A stretch of 64,000 nt of DNA from Cydia pomonella (taxonomy: Eukaryota > Arthropoda > Insecta > Lepidoptera > Tortricidae). The translations under genes and the position numbers were made by a program. The notes below the pieces were generated by a model. That model searched no databases. It worked only from the letters and a program-made list of their open reading frames with translations, and was not told where the DNA came from. Of this stretch, positions 44,708 through 55,413 are shown piece by piece. Each line of letters begins with the position of its first letter. Positions within the stretch are counted from its first letter, which is position 1. The stretch covers positions 1,854,832-1,918,831 of the forward strand of contig NC_084722.1 in the NCBI RefSeq assembly GCF_033807575.1, read 5' to 3'.

Positions 44708-44873
44708 CAAGGGCGTAGCCAGCCAGTGAACTAGGAGGGGGGCCAGTTGATATCGCCGGAGGCCTAAGGGGGTGCAGACGCCCCAGAGGGGCATACATTG
44801 TATGTAAAATTTGAGCTCCAGAGGTGGGGTTGGAGGGCAGCTGCCCCCCTGCCTGTAGCTGTCTACGCCCATG
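44708..44873. mobile_element. hAT-type MITE, 166 bp
   Basis: Starts CAAGGGCGTAGCC, ends GTCTACGCCCATG; ACAAGGAC flanks both ends (44700-44707, 44874-44881). The interior is G/C-rich with GGGGGG and CCCCCC tracts. It is 196 bp from the 44412 element. Confidence 0.85.
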
Positions 44874-44881
44874 ACAAGGAC

Positions 44882-45209
44882 CAAGTAAAGTATTAATTCA
44901 ACGTAGTATCGTACCAGGCTGGCAAGGAGTAGGAGGACGCCATGTTTGAAGTATTTTATCTTCTCAAAAGAAGTAATAAATTGAACACCAACACGGCACA
45001 CATAGACTTCAAGGAATAGCACACATGACATCATATGCAAATCTCGCAGGGTTCGCGCATTGAATACTTATTACTCTGTAGTCTGTACACTGAACATTGC
45101 ACTCATAGCATGACTAGTTGTTCTTGGAAACCCAAAATTCCCTCTGTGAGTCTATAGTACTAACAGGTTGTTCAAAATTGTTTTTAATTGACTAGATTAG
45201 CTTCAAATA
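44882..45209. other. Non-coding stretch
   Basis: Open minus frame 44654-45040 crosses the MITE and has no recognisable protein content. Confidence 0.45.
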
Positions 45210-45475
45210 TCAAACATTTATTCAGCAAATAGGCCACAGGGGCACTTTTACATGTCCATTTTTACAAACAATAAATTAAAAAAAAAAACAATTACAAATA
45301 TCGAATCTATGAAATAATAAATACTTTATTAGAGATGTATACTGTCTCTAAATGTCAAATTACACAAAAAAAACTATGATAAAAAAATAAAACCATAAAA
45401 TACTAAAATTCTTTAGAGATGTATAAGTCTCTAAGTGTCAGAGATAAAATATAAAAAAGATAAGCTTATAAGTAA
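45210..45475 (-). mobile_element. Jockey-like LINE 3' end, copy 2
   Basis: Minus-strand reading ends GTGCCCCTGTGGCCTATTTG-CTGAATAAATG, the polyadenylated tail type of Jockey-like elements. It contains GAGACTTATACATCTCTAAA words like the copies at 17222 and 58207 but is clearly more distant. Confidence 0.7.
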
Positions 45476-45552
45476 GATCCGTTTATTAGTGTCAATTAAT
45501 ATGAAAAAAATCCCAATTACTCTAAATTAGGTACAGTAATAAACTTAATAAC

Positions 45553-45772
45553 GACGACCTGTCTACGACAGTGGGTAGTGACCCTGCCTATGAAGCCGAT
45601 GGTCCCGGGTTCAAAGCCTGGTAAGGGCATTTATTTGAGTGATGAGCATAGATATTTATTCCTGAGTCATGGGTGTTTTCTATATATTTAAGTATTTATA
45701 AATATGTATATATTATATATATCTTTGTCTAAATCCCCACAATCACAACACACGTCTTATTAAGCTTACAAG
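45553..45772 (+). mobile_element. tRNA-derived SINE, copy 4
   Basis: GTGGGTAGTGACCCTGCCTA, GGTCCCGGGTTCAAAGCCTG (B box with one change) and TTTTCTATATATTTAAGTAT match copies 1-3. Confidence 0.8.
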
Positions 45773-45811
45773 GTGCAAGTGGCCCTTATTGTCATAGTCT
45801 TAGACGCATGT

Positions 45812-45961
45812 AAATATATGTGACGTTTCACGAGAAAAGGTACCTTATGGCGGCTGGCGCTTACGCTGTTATTCACGACGCTCCTATACGAACACGCTGC
45901 TACGCGTCGTAAGCGCCCACCGCCATAAGGTACCTTTACCCGTGGGACGTCACATATTTTT
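45812..45961. mobile_element. Foldback MITE
   Basis: ATATGTGACGTTTCACGAGA-AAAGGTACCTTATGGCGG and CCGCCATAAGGTACCTTTAC-CCGTGGGACGTCACATAT are inverted arms of over 50 bp. The loop includes GACGCTCCTATACGAACACG. Confidence 0.8.
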
Positions 45962-46278
45962 GGTTGGTGGTTTGTAAAGATGTCTCTGAACTCGACTGTA
46001 CAAGATCCATCAGACATGTCTACCAATGTCGATATAATAAACTGACCATTCTAGAACCTTAATCCAATAAGATAAAGTATACTATTGGCTAGTCTTGCGG
46101 TTTGAGACATCGCACGCAGCTCCAGATTTAGCATATGACTCACGCCACATTCCTGGGAAGCCCACCATTGTTCTAATTCCCAGTTCTAAATGGGAGTAAC
46201 AGGAACTGTAAGCCCCACATCTGACACGTGAGACGTAATTTCTAGATAACTGAGGCATGGGTTTGTTTGGGCTAAACA

Positions 46279-46340
46279 TTAACCCCCTTATTCATAAACG
46301 TGTACTAAAGTTACGATGTCGTTTATGAATAAGGGGGTAA
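46279..46340. mobile_element. Tiny CCCCCTTATTCATAAACG palindrome
   Basis: CCCCCTTATTCATAAAC and GTTTATGAATAAGGGGG are exact inverted arms 21 bp apart. The left flank is TTAA (46279-46282), the right flank TAAT, one base from TTAA, so a degraded piggyBac-type MITE is likely. Confidence 0.7.
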
Positions 46341-47895
46341 TGGTATTGGGAGCGTGCACGACTGTCACGCAACCTAGTGTCCGCAAGTCTAGGGGAAAAC
46401 GTCAATTCACTACATCTTATAAAACTACTCCAAAACTAAAAACTACTGAACGGATTTTCATATGACTTTCATCTATCAATAGAGTGATTCTTGAGGAAGG
46501 CTTAAGTATGTAACTTGTTAAGGTTTTGTGTAAATTGTTTGAAATATAACGATGTTGTCGGAAAAAATCACGCTGGCTAGGAGCTTTAATCGAAAACGCT
46601 GCCTAATCCGTTTGAGCTATATCAACACAATGTATGGTGGGGTTGTTTCTCATTCATAGGTCTACAAAAAAGTCCGCGATCTTAAATGTCTATCTTTTAA
46701 GGATAACTTACTATATCCATTCTTAACATATAGAAAAAGATCACATAATATGTGGCATTTACAAAGCTATTTACATGGATACATTATTAACAATTATCAA
46801 AATAAATACTTTAGTTATATTAAGCATTTCATACAGATTACAATGGTCTCTTACACCATTCAATTTAAATGAATATTTCAGGAGTAATCGTAAATCAAAG
46901 TTTCATTTCGAGCCATATAATTGTACGAAATGTTAAAGACGCTATCCGCAGTTAGTTCAAATTTTTACCACCTTATGCGCTGGGATCGCTTTTCTTACCC
47001 CCACCATGCACTTCGCACGGTCCCAATAGCGGATGACTACGCGCCAAAAGTATTTACTACTACTACTACCAGTAGTTCGCCACGAACTAAGAACTCGCGG
47101 TTCGCCAAAAAACTATAAAGAGTAAGTTTCATTTGATTATCGACGCGATTGAAAAAAATGTGGAAATTCGAGATGGCTGCCATTTTATATATTATTTTAC
47201 TACAATGACTACGGATGCCTATTAAGGAGTCTTTTGAATCCTCAGATATCAATTTTCATCACGGTTAGAGCAAAAATTAATAAATTCAATATGGCGGCCA
47301 TTTGTCCCGCTTTTGAGTACAGATTTTTATATTTAGCGGCCTTTCAGATCATCACTATCATCAGTTATCAACGCCTTAGTAAACACTCTCTCTAGTCTGT
47401 ACATATATTTAGACTTAACAATAAAAAAGTAAACTGTAGAATACAATGCCAAAAGAATAGCAAACTATTAATAAATAAAAGAAGATATCGAACGTGTTGT
47501 GTATTTCGCGGTTGCTATCTTCTCATACAATATTAAAAATATCCATAAGGTTAAGGTAACATCGATAACGGACATGAAAATAGGTTCTTCAGAGAAGCCC
47601 ACAACATCTTAGCGACGTCATAAGCAGTAAGACTGCGACATCGGGTCTTTAAATATCTCAGAAATGACGTAAGAACGGTGCAATAAGCTGACGCAACGGG
47701 CACTGACAGACATTGGCAATATGGGTTTAAGACCGCGAGCCAGAAACAGATTTCCATGACCAATCGCCTCCCGGGCGAAAACTCGTATAGAAGTTTACGG
47801 CTATGTATGATGAACCCTCGTGGACGTCAGCTGCCGCTCCGTTGGTGGGTTGAGCAATGGCAGCCACCTGAGCCACCGAAACACGTAATTTTTTT
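46341..47895. other. Non-coding stretch, about 1.5 kb
   Basis: GCCGCCATATTGAAT-like words (GGCGGCCATTT at 47293, GGCTGCCATTTTA at 47172) recur but no exon or element border was seen. A (TAC)n run is at about 47055-47070. Confidence 0.4.
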
Positions 47896-48108
47896 TATCG
47901 CGGTCGTAAGAACGTCAGCTGGTCGCAAGAACATGTAAAAAATAAGCGCTTTATCTTTCTATGATAGCAAAACGAAAATAAAATCATGAAATGTTGTATG
48001 TAGCATTCCATCAGGCGTTTCAAATAAACGGCTTACGCAATTTACAACGGTAAGGCGCCTATTTTTTACATGTTCATGTGAATAGCTGACGGTCTTTCCA
48101 CCGCGATA
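47896..48108. mobile_element. Foldback MITE with 54-bp arms
   Basis: TATCGCGGTCGTAAGAACGT-CAGCTGGTCGCAAGAAC continues into ATGTAAAAAATAAGCGC. The right end is the inverted form, GGCGCCTATTTTTTACAT through GAATAGCTGACGG to CCGCGATA. Arms agree at about 80%. No clear target duplication. Confidence 0.75.
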
Positions 48109-48765
48109 CAACCGGCTGACAGTTTTAATTATTATTTAAAACGGCATCTAAACTATCATCTGACAAAGTATCAGCCTGGAGGCGATAACTGACGACAGGA
48201 TATGCTCCTGGCCCGCGGTCTATAAGAGATCAAAGAAATTATTAACCCCTCAACTTCTTGTACTCGTCGACTACATACATTGTAAAGATGGTCCTTACGA
48301 ACATTACGAAGTGGGCCAGAAAATTGGTCAGCAAATGGCGTTTGTGCACATTTCTTTGGTGCGGTGCGCACGTTCGCTTTTGAAATCTTTGCTCGTACTT
48401 CCAAATAAGCATTCATATATTTCCTATGAAACCGCATGAATGACATCTTGACGGCAGGAGACAAAAGTAACTTTTATTAAGTCTTCAATACTCCTTCAGA
48501 AAGTAACCGCAGGCGCATTGCATTATGTTATGTTAATATGTATCGGCCTTTACCTATACAATAGTTGAAGAATACAATATTTTAAATTTCAAGGTTTACT
48601 TTCAATGGTTTAGACTGTGCATTGTCTATGGCGGTCTGTTATCAGTTATCACACTGGATGAGATTCGCACGTCGCTCCGATGTTTGACCGAGACAACTCA
48701 GACAACGCTATGCGTGTATTATAGCAACATCCAGAGCGAGCTGTAGGGCTAAGATGGTCGGCTCT
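48109..48765. other. Non-coding stretch
   Basis: No feature recognised. Confidence 0.4.
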
Positions 48766-48846
48766 TTATCATTTGTCACCATGCCTGTCACGTTCTAACA
48801 AATATGTAAGCGCCAAAGTGACGGGCATAGTGACAAGTGATAAAAA
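48766..48846. mobile_element. Short foldback MITE
   Basis: TTTATCATTTGTCACCATGC-CTGTCAC and GTGACGGGCATAGTGACAAG-TGATAAA are inverted arms of 27 bp with four mismatches. The 81-bp unit is a common lepidopteran foldback type in my recollection. Confidence 0.7.
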
Positions 48847-49068
48847 TGGAACCATGCTGCCACTGCTGGACATCGCTATATATGTGCATAACGCTGTCAC
48901 GTTTATCCCGGGTACATCCTTAAACTACGTCTAATAGAGAGGTATGGGGACTGTGAACGTCATCTCACTTTGTGTGGTAGGGCACAACACAACGGATGTC
49001 ATTCCAGATCTAGAGCAGAGCCCAACTGGGGAAGTACCTCCACCTTACAGAAAACCGTAGCCAAATAA

Positions 49069-49262
49069 CGCTAGACCCTACTCATCTAGTGTTGTGTTCC
49101 TGCCAGTGAGTAAGGTTGCCAGAGCTCAACGAGGGTGCGGAGTGTTAGGGTCGGCAACGCGCATGCAACTCCTCTGGAGTTGCAAGACTTGCGGGCGTAC
49201 ATAGGCTGCGGAAACTGCTCACCATCAGACAGGCCGTATGCCTGTTTGCCACCGACGTATTA
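49069..49262 (+). repeat. Dispersed repeat A, copy 3
   Basis: CTAGACCCTACTCATCTAGT, GGTTGCCAGAGCTCAACGAG, CTCCTCTGGAGTTGCAAGAC and CCGACGTATTATAAATAAA correspond to copies at 396, 1283 and 62103. An insertion of eight bases (ACTTGCGG) distinguishes it. Confidence 0.8.
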
Positions 49263-49362
49263 TAAATAAAACACCGGATCAACGTGCGAATGAGTGTGAT
49301 AACCGCGTAGTATATATGCTGCGACTACTTAGTTGTGACTATTTTATTATATTGGCAGTAGG

Positions 49363-49628
49363 GTGACACTCCTCTTTTCGCCTTTTCCCGGCTCCGCTCG
49401 GCTCAGCATTGCTCCGAGAAATTATTAGGGTTGGCACAACTTGACGTCTCTATACGTGCACGACCACAGATAAGATAATGGCTTGAATTTCGACAACCCT
49501 AAATCGCCGAAAGAGATATATAAAGGGAAATTAGAAAGGGACAGCATAATTCGTCCCTGAATCGCTGTCAAACTTCGGTTTTGTAGGAAGTGTCATTTCT
49601 GTACGGTAGTACTATTATTTATTCTGTG
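49363..49628 (+). repeat. Dispersed repeat C, copy 2
   Basis: ACACTCCTCTTTTCG, GCTCAGCATTGCTCCGAGAA, ACGACCACAGATAAGATAAT, CTGTCAAACTTCGGTTTTGT and TATTTATTCTGTG match the 53790 copy almost throughout and the inverted 26101 copy less closely. Confidence 0.8.
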
Positions 49629-51515
49629 ATTGCAATAGCGTTGCGTCATAAAATCCCGTAAGATAAGATCCGGTCATTCATTGACGTTTATTTGTCACTT
49701 ATATGTGATTTGATTTAACACATTCGCTGCTCCAATACACGTGTAAAAAAAGCACCTTGGCATGGAACCTCGTGACAAAAGGTGATGTTTTAAGCAACGT
49801 TCACTATTTTCAAAGTTTGTTGCTTACTTTCCAGTTTTTTTGAGGAATTCTTTTATGAATATAAACTCGTGGACAGTCAGTACAGTTATCGCGCTAAGTC
49901 GCAGGAAGAGAAATTAATCCTCGGGTCCCGAATCCATGGTTTTGGGGGTAACGGCACCACTTTTCAGCCTGGCAACATTGGGTTTCTTAAGCAACACTTC
50001 TACGAGAATCAGATGTCAAACTGCTGTCCAATAATAGTAATAATTATGCAAACGACAGTTCTAGAGATCCTGATCTATATTTTGTTTTCGTGTTCAAAAT
50101 CTAGCTTAAGGACACAAGCGAAGTAGCCAGACGATCTGGACAAATTAACGAGATTATTGACAATAATTCTGTAATTTACGCACCAGATTTCATAGCACAA
50201 TGTACAGTAGAGGCTCTGTGAGCTGTAGACCTCCCCTCATCGATACAATAGTTCTATTTATTTCTTAAACTTGCTCACAAAATTTCACGAGAATCCTTCA
50301 GAGTGATGCGACCTGTAGAGGAGAACATCCGGACATACAAAGCATTTTTGCTCAAGTTATCTTGACGGAGACTTTCGCTTCGCTAGGTATAAAAGCCACC
50401 GACATAGGACAGGAGGTCGGCCACAAACGTTATGCGCATTTGCTAACTCCGCCCTAGTACACCCATGTGGGGTTGGAGAATCACCCACTATGGTAGTATT
50501 ATTGAACGAGGGCACAAAACCACTTAATGCCCCACAGAGCCTGCAGCCCGGTTGCCCGCTGGAACGTCGCGGTTGAATGCTTACCACGATGCTGCGTCAC
50601 TCATTGAGTTTCGGTAGTTGGCATCCTCGTCCTTTATTCCGTCCCGTCTTACTTCCCTCGAGACGGGATTCGCAAAGGCATTTGCCCAACGTAAAAAAAA
50701 AGGTCAAAAGTAAAGGCCATCATAACACGAGCATTATGTAAAGCAGACCGTGGTATTGAATGAGGCATTATCTTAAAGATGACGCAGTTTTAAGTATTAA
50801 TAAGTGTTTAAAGAGTAACGAGCTCCTAATGAAGTAACGAGAAATGACATCACCAAAACGGTAATGTTATTTTAGGAGTTTTACTTTTAACTACCGGACC
50901 TATTAGGCTATTTAATTTTAAATTACGCATTTTATTGGTTTTCACGCGATTAAAGTAGGAAATTCACACCACCAAAGACTTAAACCGGCCGATTATTTTA
51001 CAAATAGGGCGTTGTAAAAGTATGATCTAGTATATAAAATTCGTTTACCAGACCAGAAACATGAAATTGTCAATTTAATCGCCTATAGATGAACTTTTTT
51101 AAGGAAAGTCCCATAAAGTCAGAGAGGGTACAGGGTAAGAAGAAAATGTACTTCGCGTATTAGGAAGTCCGTACATTGGGGCTTGAGGAGGATATCTGGC
51201 TTTGAGATCGTGGAGGGCAAACGGTGGTTCATTTCGCTTGAATCCCGTGTTCGGACTGTAGTTTAAATTGTTTGAAACAGAATAAAATCGCCTACAGATC
51301 CCTTACATTTCCAGGGAGTAGGGCAGAATGGACGCGACAGGCTAACACATCATCATCATCACCATTCCGTGGGAATCTGCCGAATCCCGCACCGGAACAG
51401 GAGGCGCAACAGAAAACTGCGTCGCCGAAATGATTTTTATTTTTGTATGTATGTTAGTTTGTAAGATATGTATCCGTGGGCCTTAGTTGCCTGAAAATAA
51501 ATTATATTTAATTTA
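49629..51515. other. Non-coding stretch, about 1.9 kb
   Basis: An (ATC)n run is at about 51351-51363, followed by a CTGCCGAATCCCGCACCGGA stretch and an A+T-rich end at 51510, perhaps a LINE 3' end into which the mariner-like element inserted. No exon recognised. Confidence 0.4.
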
Positions 51516-51541
51516 CACCGTGTCCAATAAGTTCGAATACA
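51516..51541. repeat. Mariner-like left terminal inverted repeat
   Basis: Exact complement of 52793-52818, directly next to a TA target dinucleotide. Site of transposase binding and cleavage in the Tc1/mariner superfamily. Confidence 0.9.
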
Positions 51542-51625
51542 GTTATGATCCTTAATGAAATAAATGTACGCGTAGTTTATCTTATGAAAATTATATTAAA
51601 TGAAAGCCACATTTATATACAATAT

Positions 51626-52657
51626 TTACAACAAATGTTTTGGAATTACTCCACCTTTAACTTTTTTTACAAGTTTCAAACGTTTCTCAAAAGAGTCACA
51701 AGCGGCACGCACCGCATCCATCGGCATATCGTCCCAAATTTGCACGATAACCTTTTTAAAATGGCTCAGGTTTGCGACTTTATAATTATTTAGCTTCGAG
51801 AGCATGTATGACCATACGAAATAATCTAGTACGTTTAAACCTGGAGAACTTGGTGGCCATTCATTTTTCGGCAAAAAATCGGTCAAATTAGCCTTGCACC
51901 AAGCTTGAACAGCGTTTGCCGTATGCGACGGAGCTCCGTCTTGTTGGAAAACATAATAATCGTCTCCAAACATATTTTTTAAATTTGGGGCAACATTTTT
52001 CTCCAAAACCTCCGATTTATAGTATGCCGCATTGATTTTAACGCCTTTATCAATAAAAACTAGAGGCAGTTTGTCCCTCTTACAAAGAGCACCCCAAACC
52101 ATCACTGATGGTGAGCTCTGGAACCTAGGCACATTCTTTTCATACTCTGGAATGTCTTCTATCCGTGCTGCCCACAACCGGTCGTTCTGGGCGTTATGAG
52201 GCTGCTCTAACACAAAGAGTTTCTCGTCCGAGAAAACAAATTCGTCACCTGCGTGCCAAGAAAGTATGGTGCTACATCTTTCTACTCTCTTTTTCTTGGT
52301 TGCATCTGAAATGCCATGTACTTTTCGTTTTTTATAAGCATGACATCCAAGATCTTTTTTCAATATATTATGTACAGATCCCCTGGAAATTTTCAGATCA
52401 GCAGCTAATTTTCTAATAGAACGGTGTTTTTTCCGCCGAATTCGCTCTCTTATAGCCTTTACCACTTTTTCAGTTCTAGCTGAGCGGGGCCGACCGGATC
52501 TTTTCCTGTCCTCTGTAGAAGAGATCTCTTTATACATTTTTATAGTAGTATAAACCAGATTCCGTTTAATTCCATGGCGTTGTAACGCCTTGAATATAGC
52601 ACATGGCCTGTCGCCTTTAAGGAATTTTCTAATAATTTCTTCACGAACGTACTTCAT
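51626..52657 (-). CDS. Mariner-like (DD37D) transposase
   Basis: 343 residues, normal for the family, from an ATG 135 bp inside the right terminal repeat to a stop 84 bp inside the left one. It cuts and rejoins the element DNA. Visible parts: a first helix-turn-helix region at residues 1-45; a GRPR AT-hook-like motif at 55-58; a second HTH (about 75-100, KISRGSVHNILKKDLG); then the RNase H-like DDE/D core with FSDEKLF (D144), FQQDGAPSHT (D240) and LNVLDYFVW (D278). 37 residues separate D240 and D278, which assigns it to DD37D (maT) and not to DD34D mariner or DD34E Tc1. No stop, no frameshift, no missing catalytic residue. Activity is not shown. Confidence 0.93.
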   Translation of the reverse strand: MKYVREEIIRKFLKGDRPCAIFKALQRHGIKRNLVYTTIKMYKEISSTEDRKRSGRPRSARTEKVVKAIRERIRRKKHRSIRKLAADLKISRGSVHNILKKDLGCHAYKKRKVHGISDATKKKRVERCSTILSWHAGDEFVFSDEKLFVLEQPHNAQNDRLWAARIEDIPEYEKNVPRFQSSPSVMVWGALCKRDKLPLVFIDKGVKINAAYYKSEVLEKNVAPNLKNMFGDDYYVFQQDGAPSHTANAVQAWCKANLTDFLPKNEWPPSSPGLNVLDYFVWSYMLSKLNNYKVANLSHFKKVIVQIWDDMPMDAVRAACDSFEKRLKLVKKVKGGVIPKHLL

Positions 52658-52792
52658 CGTGTATTGAAGCCAAACTAAAAATACGTGACTTATGAAATTA
52701 TAGTACTATGTTTATGTCAATATACTTTTGAAATTAAAATAAGAATTTTATAGCCAGCGATCCGTATGTCTATACAGCAAGTGCTAAAAGTT

Positions 52793-52818
52793 TGTATTCG
52801 AACTTATTGGACACGGTG
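52793..52818. repeat. Mariner-like right terminal inverted repeat
   Basis: Exact complement of 51516-51541; TA follows at 52819-52820. The promoter-side region of the transposase, 135 bp, lies between it and the ATG. Confidence 0.9.
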
Positions 52819-52820
52819 TA

Positions 52821-53245
52821 ATTAACAGCCTATACTTATATTTAGTTCGACGTTTCGAAGGTACAGTCAAGTTCATATAAATTTTTTCACATTTAATATT
52901 GTAATGAATTAAGTTGCAGTTTTGTTATCAAAATGTCGTCACTAAAACAAACGGAGTCTATTAAACAAATATCATTAGATCAGAAATCGACTCAGGAATC
53001 CTTATGTGAGCATTCTTGACGGGTCACAAAACCGGTCAGTTGGGAAAGTGCGGATGTGCCCTAAGTACGTTGAGCAAGTCAAGTGGCGTCAAATATAGAC
53101 TCGTCTGGCGGGTCGGTTCATTCACAAAACTATGCGATGCTTATCTACAAATGTAGGTGGGTAGATAGGGTTTAGAGTAAACGGGATATTGTATTTATAG
53201 TTCGTACTAGACACTTTTTAGATGCGGGAATTTATTATGGTAATT
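52821..53245. other. Non-coding stretch
   Basis: No feature recognised between the mariner-like element and the LINE remnant. Confidence 0.4.
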
Positions 53246-53446
53246 CTACTCAGAACCACGAGCTTTTTAGATCCTAATAGGAGAAAAAAACCTAGTCCTA
53301 AAGAATCCTGGCCGCGCTCAGTGGCATCCGAGTTGACAGCAATGCTATCATGGCCCGAGGCGAAGCACGCAGCCCAGGACAGAACGACATGGCGGCGCAC
53401 TGTGGACGCCCTCTGCCCCACCTAGGGGACACAGGACTTTAAACTT
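53246..53446 (+). pseudogene. LINE ORF2 C-terminal remnant, second lineage
   Basis: Plus frame reads SWPRSVASELTAMLSWPEAK, then AAQDRTTWRRTVDALCPT, a stop and GTQDF. The SWEEAxxxAQDRxxWRxxVxALC ending marks a non-LTR element different from the SEAxxHFG type at 32045 and 42690. Confidence 0.75.
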
Positions 53447-53789
53447 TAAGTCACACTTGATCAATCAATAGGTCAAGAAACTCTCCCAACATTTCCATAC
53501 ATTTTTTGTTATTTCCATTCTGTTTAACATCTTACAAAATCTTAAAAAAAAAAATGGTGACGCAATGGAAATAAAAGTTTTAAACAGTAAGCTGTTCCAA
53601 AAAAGAGCAATTTCTGCAGTCATGTTCCTCGTTTCTAACTTTGTCCGTGCGGAATGCCAGGCGCAAAAACTTAGCATCACTACCGACACCGTATAAAACA
53701 AGTCCCCTGCCGCGTCTGTCTGTATGTATGTTCGTGATAAACTCAAAAACTACTGAACATATTTTCATGCGGTTGTACCATAGCTGGAA
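53447..53789. other. Non-coding stretch
   Basis: CTCAAAAACTACTGAACATATTTTCATG-like wording at 53742 suggests an old repeat piece. No exon. Confidence 0.4.
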
Positions 53790-54065
53790 TTAGGGCAGTG
53801 GGGCCACACTCCTCTTTTCGGGCATTCTCGGCTCCATCCGGCTCAGCATCGCTCCGAGCAATTATTTGGGTTGGCACGACTTGACGTCCCTAAGCGTGCA
53901 CGACCACAGATAAGATAATGACTTGAATTTTGACAACCCTAAATAACCGAAAGGGATAGTGCCTTACATTAGAAAGGGACAACATGATTCGTCTCTGAAT
54001 TGCTGTCAAACTTCGGTTTTGTAGGAAGTGTCATTTCTGTACGTGCTTATTATTTATTCTGTGGT
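53790..54065 (+). repeat. Dispersed repeat C, copy 3
   Basis: CCACACTCCTCTTTTCGGGC, CTCAGCATCGCTCCGAGCAA, ACGACCACAGATAAGATAAT, GTAGGAAGTGTCATTTCTGT and TATTTATTCTGTGG; closest relative of 49363-49628. Confidence 0.8.
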
Positions 54066-54319
54066 TAGGGTTCCCTACAGATTTGCCAATCATTTTCCAA
54101 TGAATTACAACATTGATAACGTGGTTTGGTACAAGTCCCTGACTGTGACAACACGCTGAACTACATATGTACAGCGATAAATCAAGTTTCGGGCAGATGG
54201 TTGCGCGCCGTTTTCTCCGTTGCATAATTTTACGCATGATTTCGTGGCGCGCACGTGAGCTGTGCGCGTGCGCGTGCACTGGGGGTTCTGTATGCATGGC
54301 CTTTATTCCTGCCCACTGT

Positions 54320-54467
54320 GCAGTCCCCATCAGATATATCGGAGCGGCTAATGTGGTCATAAATATCTGATCATGCACTTTAATTTCTTAATAATATAAG
54401 AGGCTACGTTCAGTCAGATATTTGTGAACATCTAAAAGATCGCTCTGATATATCGATGGCGACTGTA
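54320..54467. mobile_element. Repeat E inverted-repeat element
   Basis: Left end CAGTCCCCATCAGATATATC-GGAGCGGC and right end GATCGCTCTGATATATCGAT-GGCGACTG are inverted repeats. The interior has TGCACTTTAATTTCTTAATA. Compare 23933-24195. Confidence 0.7.
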
Positions 54468-54566
54468 TGTATAGTCGGCATCCAATGGATAGTGACGGCA
54501 AACACATATTTTATATGGTAATAAAAATAAGGTAAGATATACTGGTTCACTTTGGCCGTACAGGAG

Positions 54567-54650
54567 CCATTAGACATATCGGAGCGGCCAGAGTGCTCAA
54601 AAATATCTAAACATGGACTTTAACATCTTGATCATAGAGGCTTTATTCCA
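54567..54650 (+). repeat. Repeat E, left half
   Basis: AGGAGCCATTAGACATATCG-GAGCGGCCAGAGTGCTCA followed by AACATGGACTTTAACATCTT matches the left part of 54320-54467. The right inverted end is absent. Confidence 0.7.
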
Positions 54651-55413
54651 TTGACTTACACAATTACTTCGTGAAGTTGGACCTATGCCTTACGGGCACT
54701 ACGAAGTGGTATTTAAAAACAACTCAAAACATAGTAGTAAAGTAGTAAAGAAGCAAAATGTACTGCAAACATACAATTTAATTGGCCTAAATTGGGTAGG
54801 TATGTGTATGATAATGAAATTGATGAACATTATAAACGCAGCTAGTTAAAATGTTATAAAAATAATAATAAAAACTAAAATCAATGTCGAAGATTTTAAT
54901 TATTATCTAAAAAGGGGTTAACTAATAGGTAGTAAGTTAAAGATATTTCCATGTTATTCAAGCATTTTTGAACGAAAATCAATCTAGTAAGTAAGTAATT
55001 TAGTCATATAAGTTTTATTAACGTTCTAGCTTCATCGGAGACTTATTTTTTACAACATATTATATTCAAAAATAGACTTTGCTGTTTTAGCTAGAAGGTA
55101 AACTTGTAATGGCACTTTTTGTAAATTGATGATGATGTATTCCTGTTATCCCTCATATCTTATATTTGTTGCGATCCTGAGTGTCTACTTCCAGCCCTAA
55201 ATTACAAGCTTCACTAATATTGTAAATTACAAATCAATAATTAAAAGTTTTCTCAAACAAAGTTGTTGAGACTATACTAACAATATCATTTGTTCAATCA
55301 TTTTATCCCTAATACTACCAAATTATATGTACCAGTAATAAAACACTAAATAAAACTCAAATTATTTACTGTGCAGTTAAAATGGAATGTTAAAATCTAA
55401 GTACTACATTACA
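54651..55413. other. ALG6 downstream flank, probable 3' UTR
   Basis: Downstream of the ALG6 stop on the minus strand. A TTTATT at about 55013 is AATAAA in the sense orientation and a candidate poly(A) signal. No poly(A) tract or flanking duplication suggestive of a retrocopy was seen. Confidence 0.45.

Larger units (their letters stand above)
51516..52818 (-). mobile_element. Full-length mariner-like (maT-type, DD37D) transposon
   Basis: The 1303-bp element has perfect terminal inverted repeats of 26 bp beginning CACCGTGTCCAATAAGTTCG (51516-51541 and 52793-52818). It is flanked by TA at 51514-51515 and 52819-52820. It contains one uninterrupted transposase gene on the minus strand. Perfect ends and an open gene, unlike every other element here, indicate a recent insertion. 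Other copies are not present in the window. Confidence 0.93.

Noticed and set aside
44654..45040. A 128-residue minus-strand protein
   Set aside because: It runs through a hAT MITE and its target site; no domain.
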